Shown: positions 38,566 to 47,747, counted from the first letter of the stretch. The stretch is 64,000 nt of DNA from Bacteroidota bacterium (GCA_016715425.1 JADKAC010000008.1:479001-543000); one strand, 5' to 3'. Notes: generated by a model from the sequence alone, not told the origin. Numbers and translations are program-made.

Positions 38566-38598
38566 AAACCATCCATCAAAACAATGGGTGGTTTTTTT
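38566..38598 (+). terminator. tRNA-Asn terminator, repeated in every cassette
   Basis: AAACCATCC and GGGTGGTTT form the stem (one G-U), followed by a T7 tract. The T-tract ends directly against the ATG of the GIY-YIG frame. The same hairpin recurs with identical sequence in the other four units. Confidence 0.85.
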
Positions 38599-38903
38599 AT
38601 GGCAGAATACGTTTACATATTACAATCAGAAAAACTGGCGGTTATTATATTGGCCAAACGGATGATATAGAAAAGCGATTAATGCAGCATAATTCTATTG
38701 ATAATGTTGAATACACAAAACGAGATCAGCCATGGGCACTCATTAAAACCTTTCAATGTGATTGCAGATTGCAAGCCCGAACAATTGAGCGCCATATAAA
38801 AAACATGAAGAACAGAAAATATATTCAAGACATAATAAAGCATTCAGAGATATTTGAGAAGCTGAAAATAAAGTATCCCTGCATTTGTAAACCCCAAAAA
38901 TAA
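38599..38903 (+). pseudogene. GIY-YIG nuclease copy 1, frameshifted
   Basis: Same gene as copies 2-4, but the A-run at 38630-38634 has five A where the others have six, so the frame breaks after MAEYVYILQSEK. The remaining part reads normally from about 38640. Its 3' end differs too: the frame ends KYPCICKPQK instead of KYPCI. With one A restored it would be a complete protein. Type A variant (FQCDCRLQARTIERH). Confidence 0.85.
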
Positions 38904-38967
38904 TCGGGGTGGTTCAAGTCCAGGTCGGGGAGCAAAACCATCCATCAAAACAATGGGTGGTTTTTTT

Positions 38968-39258
38968 ATGGCAGAATACGTTTACATATTACAATCAGAA
39001 AAAACTGGCGGTTATTATATTGGCCAAACGGATGATATAGAAAAGCGATTAATGCAGCATAATTCTATTGATAATGTTGAATACACAAAACGAGATCAGC
39101 CATGGGCACTCATTAAAACCTTTCAATGTGCTTGCAGATTGCAAGCCCGAAGAATTGAGCGCCATATAAAAAACATGAAGAACAGAAAATATATTGAAGA
39201 CATACTAAAGCATTCAGAGATATTTGAGAAGCTGAAAATAAAGTATCCCTGCATTTGA
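38968..39258 (+). CDS. GIY-YIG nuclease family protein, copy 2
   Basis: A 96-residue single-domain nuclease of the UvrC-N/COG2827 type. Seen: VYIL at residues 5-8 and YYIG at 16-19 (the GIY and YIG strands), QTDDIEKRLMQH with the conserved Arg and His, and ARRIERHIKNMKNRKYI, which supplies the likely metal-binding Glu. The ATG at 38968 directly follows the T-tract of the tRNA terminator hairpin; an upstream ATG at 38953 lies within the hairpin itself. The TGA stop falls inside the copied tRNA anticodon arm. Type B variant (CACRLQARRIERH, YIEDILKH). Confidence 0.88.
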   Translation: MAEYVYILQSEKTGGYYIGQTDDIEKRLMQHNSIDNVEYTKRDQPWALIKTFQCACRLQARRIERHIKNMKNRKYIEDILKHSEIFEKLKIKYPCI

Positions 39259-39346
39259 CTGTTAATCAAACCCCGATAATTATCGGGGTGGTTCAAGTCC
39301 AGGTCGGGGAGCAAAACCATCCATCAAAACAATGGGTGGTTTTTTT

Positions 39347-39637
39347 ATGGCAGAATACGTTTACATATTACAATCAGAAAAAACTGGCGGTTATTATATT
39401 GGCCAAACGGATGATATAGAAAAGCGATTAATGCAGCATAATTCTATTGATAATGTTGAATACACAAAACGAGATCAGCCATGGGCACTCATTAAAACCT
39501 TTCAATGTGATTGCAGATTGCAAGCCCGAACAATTGAGCGCCATATAAAAAACATGAAGAACAGAAAATATATTCAAGACATAATAAAGCATTCAGAGAT
39601 ATTTGAGAAGCTGAAAATAAAGTATCCCTGCATTTGA
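39347..39637 (+). CDS. GIY-YIG nuclease family protein, copy 3
   Basis: Same length and motifs as copy 2 (VYIL, YYIG, EKRLMQH). It belongs to variant type A: FQCDCRLQARTIERH and YIQDIIKH. Thr replaces the first Arg of the ARRIER segment and Gln replaces Glu in YIEDI; the catalytic-type Glu in IERH is kept. The start follows the repeated terminator hairpin, and the stop lies in the tRNA-derived patch at 39630-39649. Confidence 0.88.
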   Translation: MAEYVYILQSEKTGGYYIGQTDDIEKRLMQHNSIDNVEYTKRDQPWALIKTFQCDCRLQARTIERHIKNMKNRKYIQDIIKHSEIFEKLKIKYPCI

Positions 39638-39725
39638 CTGTTAATCAAACCCCGATAATTATCGGGGTGGTTCAAGTCCAGGTCGGGGAGCAAAACCATC
39701 CATCAAAACAATGGGTGGTTTTTTT

Positions 39726-40016
39726 ATGGCAGAATACGTTTACATATTACAATCAAAAAAAACTGGCGGTTATTATATTGGCCAAACGGATGATATAGAA
39801 AAGCGATTAATGCAGCATAATTCTATTGATAATGTTGAATACACAAAACGAGATCAGCCATGGGCACTCATTAAAACCTTTCAATGTGCTTGCAGATTGC
39901 AAGCCCGAAGAATTGAGCGCCATATAAAAAACATGAAGAACAGAAAATATATTGAAGACATACTAAAGCATTCAGAGATATTTGAGAAGCTGAAAATAAA
40001 GTATCCCTGCATTTGA
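39726..40016 (+). CDS. GIY-YIG nuclease family protein, copy 4
   Basis: Type B variant like copy 2, differing in one visible residue near the start (LQSKKTGG in place of LQSEKTGG), where the A-run is eight long. All nuclease motifs are intact. It ends in the tRNA-derived patch at 40009-40028. Confidence 0.88.
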   Translation: MAEYVYILQSKKTGGYYIGQTDDIEKRLMQHNSIDNVEYTKRDQPWALIKTFQCACRLQARRIERHIKNMKNRKYIEDILKHSEIFEKLKIKYPCI

Positions 40017-40104
40017 CTGTTAATCAAACCCCGATAATTATCGGGGTGGTTCAAGTCCAGGTCGGGGAGCAAAACCATCCATCAAAACAATGGGTGGTTT
40101 TTTT

Positions 40105-40299
40105 ATGGCAGAATACGTTTACATATTACAATCAGAAAAAACTGGCGGTTATTATATTGGCCAAACGGATGATATAGAAAAGCGATTAATGCAGCATAAT
40201 TCTATTGATAATGTTGAATACACAAAACGAGATCAGCCATGGGCACTCATTAAAACCTTTCAATGTGATTGCAGATTGCAAGCCCGAAGAATATTTTAG
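40105..40299 (+). pseudogene. GIY-YIG nuclease copy 5, 3'-truncated
   Basis: Identical to the other copies through FQCDCRLQARRI, then it leaves the repeat at about 40296 and stops. It lacks the Glu-bearing helix, so it cannot be an active nuclease. It mixes type A (CDC) and type B (ARRI) variants, which suggests a recombinant. The break is the downstream end of the array, 22 bases before the YihY gene's stop. Confidence 0.85.
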
Positions 40300-40320
40300 A
40301 TATTGCAGGCAAATAGTTTA

Positions 40321-41226
40321 TTATTTCTTAGCCCTATCGCCCTTTACTTTCACAGCATATTTATTTGGTTGTATAAATCCAACTCGCCTTTCTGCATCTG
40401 CATGTGTAAATTCAGCACCATAAAATACAATCATTGATGAATAAGAAACCCAAAGAAGAATAAGAATTATTGAACCAGCCGGACCATATCCACCACCGGG
40501 ATCTGCTTTGCCAAAATAGAGTGATAATCCATATTTCCCCAGCTCAAATAGAATTGCAGTAACAAGAGATCCCAACCATACTTGATTCCATTGAATTTTT
40601 GCATCCGGAAAAAATTTAAACATCAATGCAAATAAAAATGTAAGAATGCCTATGGATATAATAATATTAAGAATTTGTATAAGTATAATTAATGAATCCG
40701 GAAAATTGCCTGTAACCCATTTCCCTAGTGAAGCAAGTACTGCCGAAATAACCAATGATGCAATAAGTATAAATGCAATAGAAAGAATAAGTCCAAACGA
40801 AAATAAACGCACACGCAACATTGTTAGAATTCCAGATTTGGATTTATCTGCTTTTACTTCCCAAATTGTATTTAATATTTTCTGGAATTGAGCAAATACA
40901 CCTGTGGCACCAACTAAAATTGTGATAATACCAAGAATACTGGCAATAACAGATTTTTTAGTTTCACTTGCTGTCGAAATTATTTGCTGAATTTGTTGTG
41001 ACGTTTCATCACCCATCGTGGATTTTATTTGGGAATTAAGATGTTCACTCACGGCTTCATTGCCGAAAAAATATCCTGCAACTGTAATTATTACCACAAG
41101 CAATCCGGGTAAAGAAAATATAGAGTAATATGCAATCACCGCACTTTCTTTAAATGGTTCTTTTGCCCACCAGTTTTTAAAAGCAGTTTTGGACAATAGT
41201 GCAAAGTTTTTAATTTTTGATTTCAT
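40321..41226 (-). CDS. YihY/BrkB family inner-membrane protein
   Basis: 301 residues with six membrane helices. It has the family's N-terminal helix region (SAVIAYYSIFSLPGLLVVII), the central GITFLVGATGVFAQFQ-type region and the late VWLGSLVTAILFELGKYGLSLYF segment. The family was once called ribonuclease BN in error; the true function is unknown, possibly transport. Its 3' end lies 22 bases from the end of the GIY-YIG array on the opposite strand. Upstream is a 311-base A/T-rich spacer. Confidence 0.9.
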   Translation of the reverse strand: MKSKIKNFALLSKTAFKNWWAKEPFKESAVIAYYSIFSLPGLLVVIITVAGYFFGNEAVSEHLNSQIKSTMGDETSQQIQQIISTASETKKSVIASILGIITILVGATGVFAQFQKILNTIWEVKADKSKSGILTMLRVRLFSFGLILSIAFILIASLVISAVLASLGKWVTGNFPDSLIILIQILNIIISIGILTFLFALMFKFFPDAKIQWNQVWLGSLVTAILFELGKYGLSLYFGKADPGGGYGPAGSIILILLWVSYSSMIVFYGAEFTHADAERRVGFIQPNKYAVKVKGDRAKK

Positions 41227-41537
41227 ATTTTTTTGTAAATATTCATGTTATTGTCTTCTTGATTTTATACTATATCTAATTATTAAATTCCGTTTTTTAA
41301 TTATTGAATTTTTACAATTCAAATTTTGCTTTTTTAAATTATATGCATTGAGGAATTTTTGAGCTAAAACAATTGTAGAGTGATTTTGTTTTTTCCCTGT
41401 AAAATCTAACATCGAATTTATTGATACTTATTTAAAATAATTAGAACGTTTACTTTTTATAAATTCATTTTACTACTCTATCATATAAATAAAAAAAGCA
41501 GGATTTTCATCCTGCTTTTTTCAAAAACGTTTTAAAG
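41227..41537. other. 311-bp A/T-rich spacer
   Basis: Between two minus-strand genes. Apart from the terminator at 41490-41521 I see no gene, RNA motif or repeat. A/T content is about 78 % by eye. Confidence 0.6.
41490..41521 (-). terminator. bidirectional rho-independent terminator
   Basis: AAAAAAAGCAGGAT and ATCCTGCTTTTTT form a stem of about 13 bp with a short loop. On the minus strand it ends the T9SS gene that starts at 42312. Confidence 0.85.
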
Positions 41538-42312
41538 TTATTTAATCAACTTAGTAGTAATTGTTTCTTCACCATTGCGCATCACAGCAATGTACATTCC
41601 GCTCATAGCATTTTCGCCTCTAGCAGTTTTACCATTCCATATCATCATGTTTGTTCCGCTATTGCTGTTTAAAGAAGCAACTTGCTGACCTGCATGATTG
41701 TAAATAGTGATTTCTGAATTACCTTCTGACATTAATTCACTTGAGAAAACAAAGCCATCACCCATTGGATTAACTACCAATTGGTTTCGCTTAATAATTC
41801 TTCTAAGCTGCGAGTCTCAGTTAATACTAAACTATTTAAATCAAATGCTTTTGGAGTGAAACCAATATTTGCAATTGTATTTTCATCAGCACCTGATGCC
41901 AATCTTAAAGCACCACAATGTCCGGTAGCATAAGTAACGGGATAATAAAAAGGACCTGAAAAATTTCACCTCCACAGTTTTGTTGGTAATACCATTCCAT
42001 GTATCCGGAATATCCAGTAGTAGCATTAAATTCAAGTTCATCTACATTAACAGTACAACCATCAGGAAATGGATTAGACCAAAGCATATAGAATACTCCT
42101 GCGTGCATATCAAAATAACCGGAAACAGGCCAATTAGTACCAGTACCTAGGTCAATTTCTCCGGAAATTTCATAATACTTTGGACTCATATAAGTAGCTG
42201 TTACTTGATAAGTGAATCCACTGGCATCAGTAAAGCAAATAGTCATCCCTTGTGAATTTGTGTAAAAGAATAACCCCAGGGCGAGTGTCATTAATTTTAA
42301 TGTTGTCTTCAT
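41538..42312 (-). pseudogene. small secreted protein with T9SS type A sorting domain, two frameshifts
   Basis: The N-terminus (42312 down) has a signal peptide MKTTLKLMTLALGLFFYT and a beta-rich domain with paired Cys. The frame breaks at 41959-41963 (A5 on the plus strand; six would continue as GEIFSGPFYYPVTYATGHCG) and again at about 41785-41787 (one extra base joins LLSE to NQLVVNPMGDGFVF). The C-terminal 80 residues (EITIYNHAGQQVASLNSNSG ... GMYIAVMRNGEETITTKLIK) form a T9SS type A sorting signal. Corrected, the gene would encode roughly 258 residues. Function of the secreted part unknown. A terminator follows. Confidence 0.78.
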
Positions 42313-42425
42313 AATTATTTTATTTTACTTCCTCCGACATTGAAGGAATTGAAAGCAAGATATGCTTAATAATCATATAAAAAAAATATTCACATTACTT
42401 TTAAGAGATAATCGTGTAAATAATT

Positions 42426-43117
42426 ATGATAATTCTGTTTGAAGATTACTATTTATTGGTTTGCAATAAACCACCAGGATTGAGTACTGAAATACAAAAT
42501 CATAATTATCCAAGTATTGAACAACTATGCTTGCAATACTTACAAGAGAAATTTCCCAGGAGAAAAAATTATTATTTACGTCCGGTTCATCGCTTGGACA
42601 GAGCAGCAAGTGGAGTGGTAATTTTTGCTAAAACTTACACTGCTTTGCAAAATGTGAATACACAAATTCTAAATAGAAAAATCACTAAAAAATATATTGC
42701 AATTGTAGAAGGAATATTAAATAAAAAAGAAGACATATTAAAACATTGGTTATTGAAAGATAATTTGCAGAAAAAAGTATTGTAGTAAATCCGCAAACAA
42801 AAAATTCGAAAGAATCCATTTTGCATTATGAAGTAATTCACGAAAATGAAAACACCTCTGTTGTAATTATTAAATTAGAAACAGGAAGATATCATCAGAT
42901 ACGATGTCAGTTTTCAGAAATAAAAAATCCGGTAGTAAATGATTCTTTATATGGAGGAAATAAAATTTCCAATGAATCCTCTATTGCATTACATGCTTTG
43001 TCTTATTCTATTCATCATCCGGTTTCAAATCAATTATTAATATTTACAGCGGGATTACCCGATAATGATATTTGGCGAGAAATAAATCAAGAGCATATTA
43101 TTGACGAATTATTTTAA
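42426..43117 (+). pseudogene. RluA/RluD-family pseudouridine synthase, one frameshift
   Basis: An RNA pseudouridine synthase of about 230 residues. Seen: N-terminal LLVCNKPPGLSTE, the catalytic motif RPVHRLDRAASGVVIFAK with its Asp, KITKKYIAIVEG, then in a shifted frame KLETGRYHQIRCQFSEI and HALSYSIHHPV. The break is at 42771-42776 (A6); seven A gives NLQKKSIVVNPQTKNS and continuous homology. All key motifs are present, so a sequencing indel is likely. There is no S4 domain, as in RluA-type enzymes of this length; the target uridine is unknown. Confidence 0.85.
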
Positions 43118-43131
43118 AATTGTAACTTCGA
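43102..43131 (+). promoter_or_regulatory. promoter of the repeat-containing T9SS gene
   Basis: TTG at 43102-43104, 19 bases, TAACTTCG at 43124-43131 (one base off TAnnTTTG). It lies 18 bases before the TTG start at 43150 and overlaps the end of the pseudouridine synthase gene. Confidence 0.5.
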
Positions 43132-43149
43132 TTAATATAATATCTAAAG

Positions 43150-46100
43150 TTGAAGAGAGTTTTCTTACCAATTATCATTTCGCTAATTTTTTCTCGCTTA
43201 GGTGCGCAATCAATTGTGATAAGTGAGGATACATTAATATGTTCAGGCACACCTGCTAATTTGTATGTAGTTTCTGCAAAAACAGTGGGAACAGAAGATT
43301 ATCTATTAGAATATTTGGATTATGCACCTGAAGATTATACCGGTACTAATGTTGGCTTATCTGACGATTCTTACGGCGGCCCTTATAGTATAGGCTTTAC
43401 ATTTTGTTTTATGGGTAATTCATATACGCATTTTTATATTGGCTCAAATGGATGGGTAAGTTTTGGTGGTGCGGGTGCTCTGGCTACAACATATACCTCT
43501 GCTTCTATTCCTAGCACCGGAGGATCAGTTCCAAAAAACTGTATCATGGGTCCCTGGCAGGATTGGCATCCGGGTATTGCCGGTGGCCCATATATTAAAT
43601 ATCATACAATTGGAGCTGCTCCTAATCGAAAATTAGTTGTTAGCTGGAATAATGTTCCCATGTATTCTTGTACTACAACCTATGGAAAATTTCAAATTGT
43701 GTTAAACGAAACTTCTAACATAATTGATAATCATATTACCAATAAAGAGTATTGTGCTTGGGCAGATGGAACAGCCACTCAAGGTCTCCATAATCTTGCT
43801 GGAACTTTTGCCTATGTTTTCCGGGCAGAAACTCTTCAGTTTGGGAAGCTACGGATGAATCCAGCAGATATTTACCAATTGATACCATATATGATCCGGA
43901 AGTTACATGGACAACCTTGGCAGGAACTCTAATTGGCACAGGTGATAATATTACAGTGAATCCAATAATAACTACCTCCTATGTCGCCTCTATTAATGTT
44001 TGTGGTGGATTAAATTTATTAGATACAATGGTGGTGAATGTAATGGAGAACAATGCAGATTTTTCTTTTTCGACTACGGATTTCTGCCCTGATGGTTCTA
44101 TATCTCCATCTTTTATAGAAACTCCCGGTGGTATATTTACTATTGAGCCAACAACTATTCCTATTAATTCAGCAACAGGAGAATTGGATATTGAAGATGC
44201 TGCTTCAGGTTCTTATTATATAGCATATACAACCCCTGCCGACCCCTGTTCTTTTACACATGGGGAATCAATAAACATTGTTGCTTATCCTGATGCAACA
44301 ATTGCTTATGCGGACACAGTTGTTTGTGCTTTTGGTTCTGTACTGCCAACATTGATAACTACTATAGGCGGAACATTCAGTATTTCTCCAACCGGTAGTG
44401 CAACCATTAATTCTAGTACTGGTAGCGTAGGTTTGAGTACGGCTATTATTGGTACAACTTATACGGTTTCATACACCACTTCCGGGCTTTGTCAATCAAC
44501 ATCCACTTTTTCTTTTTCGATAAGACCATTTGATGATGCAACATTTGAGTATGACGATGATTCTTATTGTCCTTACGGAACTGCAATACCTGTGAGTATC
44601 GCTTTAGATGGAGGCACATTTACTTCAACACCTGCAACTCTTGATATTGATGCGGTTACAGGAGAAATTGATTTATCATTAGGCACTTCAGGAACCACGT
44701 ACTTTATTACCTATACCACCGACGGCGGTTCATGCAGTAATTCAGAAACAGTAACAGTTCTTATTGATCCGTTGGATGTAGCTACTTTCGGTTATGGCGC
44801 TACTTCTTTTTGTGCAGGCGGTACTGTGAATCCAACTTTTATTACTACTTCCGGGGGTGATTTTTCTGTTTCACCTGCTACCTTATCAGTGAATTCATCC
44901 ACAGGTGCTATTGATTTGACAACAGGAACTGTAGGTGCTTTTTATAATATTACCTACACCACTCCCGATGGCCCTTGTCAAAACAGTTCCACTATTACAA
45001 TTTCTATTAATGCAAATGATGATTCCACTTTTGCATATCTGGATTATATTTATTGCGCCGTTGGTTCAGCTATGCCTTCAAGCATTACAACTTCCGGTGG
45101 TGCATTTAGTATTTCACCTTCGGGTTTGTCCATCAATAGCACAACAGGCGCATTGACATTAGGAGGCTCAACTCCTGGAACTTACACGGTTACTTATACA
45201 ACACCTTCAGGATTTTGCAGCAGTTCCTCCTCACATACCATTACTATAGATCAATTTATTGATGCCTACTTTTATTACGACAGTGCCGCATATTGTAATT
45301 ATGGAAATATAACTCCTTACATCATGAATCCCGGAGGAAATTTTGTTGCTAGTACAGGCATAAGTATTAATGCAACTAGTGGCACAATCAATTTACTTGC
45401 ATCCACTCCCGGTGGACCGTATTCTGTTTTTTATAATTCACCCGGATGTACAGAGCAGGATACTTTCTTAATTACCGTTTATCCTGATCCGGTATTGACA
45501 TTAAGTTTTGATGATATTATTTGTATTGAAGGAGAGCCTGTTTTATTATTGGGGACTCCAACAGGCGGTGTATTTTCAGGCAGTGGAGTTTCGGGCAATT
45601 ATTTTAATCCCGAAGATATTTCTGAACAAGGCACTTATGTAATTCACTATTTCTATACTGATGCAAATGGCTGTGTCAACGATATAACAGACATAATTCA
45701 AGTGGTGAAAAATTCTGTATTTGCAGGCGATGATATTACCATTATAGAAAATAATATTATCCAATTGAATGCGGAGGGAGGAGTTATTTTTGAATGGAAA
45801 CCTCCTTATGGATTGAGTTGCACCGGTTGCCAAAACCCGGCAGCACAACCCTATATTACCACTGAATATACTGTTACTTCTTATGATGAATATGGTTGTG
45901 TTGCAACGGATATTATTAATGTAACAGTATTGTTGTTTGATGACTTGTCCGTATTTGTACCAAATGCATTTACTCCTAATAATGATGGTCTAAATGATTA
46001 CCTATTTGCCTACGGATCTGATATTGCAGAAATTGAAAGTTTTTCAGTGTATGATCGTTGGGGTAGTTTAGTTTATCAAGCAACAAATCTTTCTCCAGAT

Positions 46101-46235
46101 GCTGTAAATATGGGTTGGGATGGAACCATCAATGGCTCTGCTGCACAAGCCGGTGTATATGCATTTATTATAGAAGTGAGATTCACTTTTGGTGGCTCTA
46201 AAGTGGTGAAAGGAAATAGCACAATACTCAGGTAA
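43150..46235 (+). pseudogene. large T9SS type B surface protein with six ~80-residue repeats, one frameshift
   Basis: The start is a TTG with a signal peptide (MKRVFLPIIISLIFSRLGAQS). An N-terminal beta domain (YIGSNGWVSFGGAG, GPWQDWHPGIAGG) ends where the frame breaks at 43821 (CCGGG; an added C gives AYVFPGRNSSVWEATDES and joins the next frame). Then come six tandem repeats of about 80 residues (44052-45490), each with the pattern YC..G....P....GG.F...P....I...TG.I.L......Y.I.YTT...C. An Ig-like segment follows, then the CHU_C type B sorting domain (VPNAFTPNNDGLNDYL, YDRWGSLVYQ). Likely an adhesin or surface-layer protein exported by the SprA system. Corrected length is about 1028 residues. 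Confidence 0.86.
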
Positions 46236-46304
46236 TTTTTAATCTGAAATTTTCTTCCTTGTTTTTTTAACTTCGCAACACTTCAACTTATCGAATCCAG
46301 AGAT

Positions 46305-47747
46305 TTGCAAATCATTCAAAATTATATCGGGGGAAAATTTGTAGCGCCACAAAATGGAAAGTATATGCCTGATTTTAATCCGGCTACTGACGAAGTAATT
46401 GCACAAATTCCGGAATCAAATAGCGATGATGTAAATGATGCTGTTCAAGCTGCAAAAAATGCATTCCCCGCATGGTCGCATTTATCAATTACTAAGCGAT
46501 CAAAAATATTATATCGCATTGCAGAATTAATTGAAGAGAAAAAAGATATACTTGCACTTGCAGAGAGCAATGATAATGGTAAACCTTATCTATTAGCTTA
46601 TGAAGTAGAAATTCCCAGAGCCAGTTCTAATTTCGAATTCTTTGCCACCGCAATTCGTCATTTCGCAAGTGAAGCACACATTAATAAAGGTCAAAATATC
46701 AACTATACTATTAAAAATCCTATTGGAGTTGTTGCTTGTATTTCGCCCTGGAATTTGCCATTGTATCTGTTCTCCTGGAAAGTAGCTCCTGCCTTAGCTG
46801 CGGGAAATTGTGTGGTAGCAAAACCATCAGAGGTTACTCCACTCACCGCTTATTTACTTTCTGAAATTTGTATGGAAGCAGGTATGCCTCCCGGAGTGTT
46901 TAATATTATTCACGGTACCGGTCCTGATGCGGGCGCAGCATTAGTAAAACATCCGGATGTGAAAGCAATATCATTTACTGGAAGTACAAGAGCGGGTAAA
47001 GAAATAGCTTCTATCGCTGCACCCATGTTTAAAAAATTATCATTGGAATTAGGTGGTAAAAATCCGGTATTGATTTTCGCTGACTGCAATTATGAGAAGA
47101 TGTTGGAAACAACAGTACGAAGTGCTTTTCAAAATCAAGGACAAATCTGTTTATGCGGCTCACGTATTTATATTGAACAAAGTATTTACGAAAAATTTAA
47201 AAAAGACTTTGTTGCCCGTTCACTTCAGTTAGTGATTGGTGATCCACTTGAGCCAGACACTAAGGTCGGTGCGATTGTAAGTGATCTGCATTTTAAAAAA
47301 ATACTTTCCTATCTTCGCCTGGCTCGGGAAGAAGGAGGAAAAATATTGTGTGGCGGCGAAGTGGTAAAGTTAAGTGGACGATGTGCAAATGGGATGTTCA
47401 TACAACCCACCATCATTGAAGGATTAGATATACATTGCCGCACAAATCAGGAAGAAATATTCGGCCCGGTGGTAACAATAACCCCTTTTAACACAGATGA
47501 AGAAGCATTGATGCTTGCCAACAATAGTGTGTATGGCTTAGCATCGGTGATTTGGACACAGGATCTGACAAGAGCACACCGCATGGCGGATGCAATTGAA
47601 AGTGGTATTGTTTGGATTAATTGCTGGCTGGAAAGGGATTTGAGAACACCATTCGGAGGCATGAAACAAAGCGGCGTAGGAAGAGAAGGAGGCTGGGAAG
47701 CATTGAGATTTTTTACAGAACAAAAAAATATAACCATTCAACTATAA
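46305..47747 (+). CDS. aldehyde dehydrogenase, 2-aminomuconate/2-hydroxymuconate semialdehyde type
   Basis: NAD-dependent aldehyde dehydrogenase of 480 residues. Seen: catalytic N150 and K173 in the ISPWNLPLY and VAKPSEVTPL segments, E248 in LELGGKNP and nucleophile C282 in GQICLCGSR. The sequence resembles the 2-aminomuconate or 2-hydroxymuconate semialdehyde dehydrogenases of tryptophan/aromatic breakdown. A RidA-type deaminase 2.5 kb downstream would fit a 2-aminomuconate step, but they are not in one operon. The start is a TTG, because no ATG precedes the conserved NYIGGKFV region. Confidence 0.9.
   Translation: MQIIQNYIGGKFVAPQNGKYMPDFNPATDEVIAQIPESNSDDVNDAVQAAKNAFPAWSHLSITKRSKILYRIAELIEEKKDILALAESNDNGKPYLLAYEVEIPRASSNFEFFATAIRHFASEAHINKGQNINYTIKNPIGVVACISPWNLPLYLFSWKVAPALAAGNCVVAKPSEVTPLTAYLLSEICMEAGMPPGVFNIIHGTGPDAGAALVKHPDVKAISFTGSTRAGKEIASIAAPMFKKLSLELGGKNPVLIFADCNYEKMLETTVRSAFQNQGQICLCGSRIYIEQSIYEKFKKDFVARSLQLVIGDPLEPDTKVGAIVSDLHFKKILSYLRLAREEGGKILCGGEVVKLSGRCANGMFIQPTIIEGLDIHCRTNQEEIFGPVVTITPFNTDEEALMLANNSVYGLASVIWTQDLTRAHRMADAIESGIVWINCWLERDLRTPFGGMKQSGVGREGGWEALRFFTEQKNITIQL

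Larger units (their letters stand above)
38541..40296 (+). repeat. tandem array of five tRNA-tail/GIY-YIG cassettes (period 379 bp)
   Basis: Units begin at 38541 (within the real tRNA), 38910, 39289, 39668 and 40047. The spacing is 369, 379, 379 and 379 bases. Each holds the tRNA 3' end from TGGTTCAAGTCCAGG to the discriminator, the terminator hairpin, and a GIY-YIG gene. Units 2, 3 and 4 end in GCATTTGACTGTTAATCAAA, identical to tRNA positions 38514-38533, followed by the palindrome CCCCGATAATTATCGGGG. Unit 1 instead ends GCATTTGTAAACCCC and a decayed palindrome. Unit 5 breaks off after about 250 bases. Overall identity between units looks above 98 %. Units 1 and 3 share one set of variants, units 2 and 4 another. 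Confidence 0.97.

Noticed and set aside
38881..40046. Extra tRNA genes in the cassette array
   Set aside because: The copied pieces lack the acceptor 5' half and D arm, and the T-stem 5' side is altered by the palindrome, so no complete cloverleaf can form. Only 38490-38563 is a tRNA gene.
38599..40299. Insertion sequence or prophage
   Set aside because: No transposase, integrase, terminase or structural phage gene exists anywhere in the window. The GIY-YIG units have no terminal inverted repeats of the IS type.
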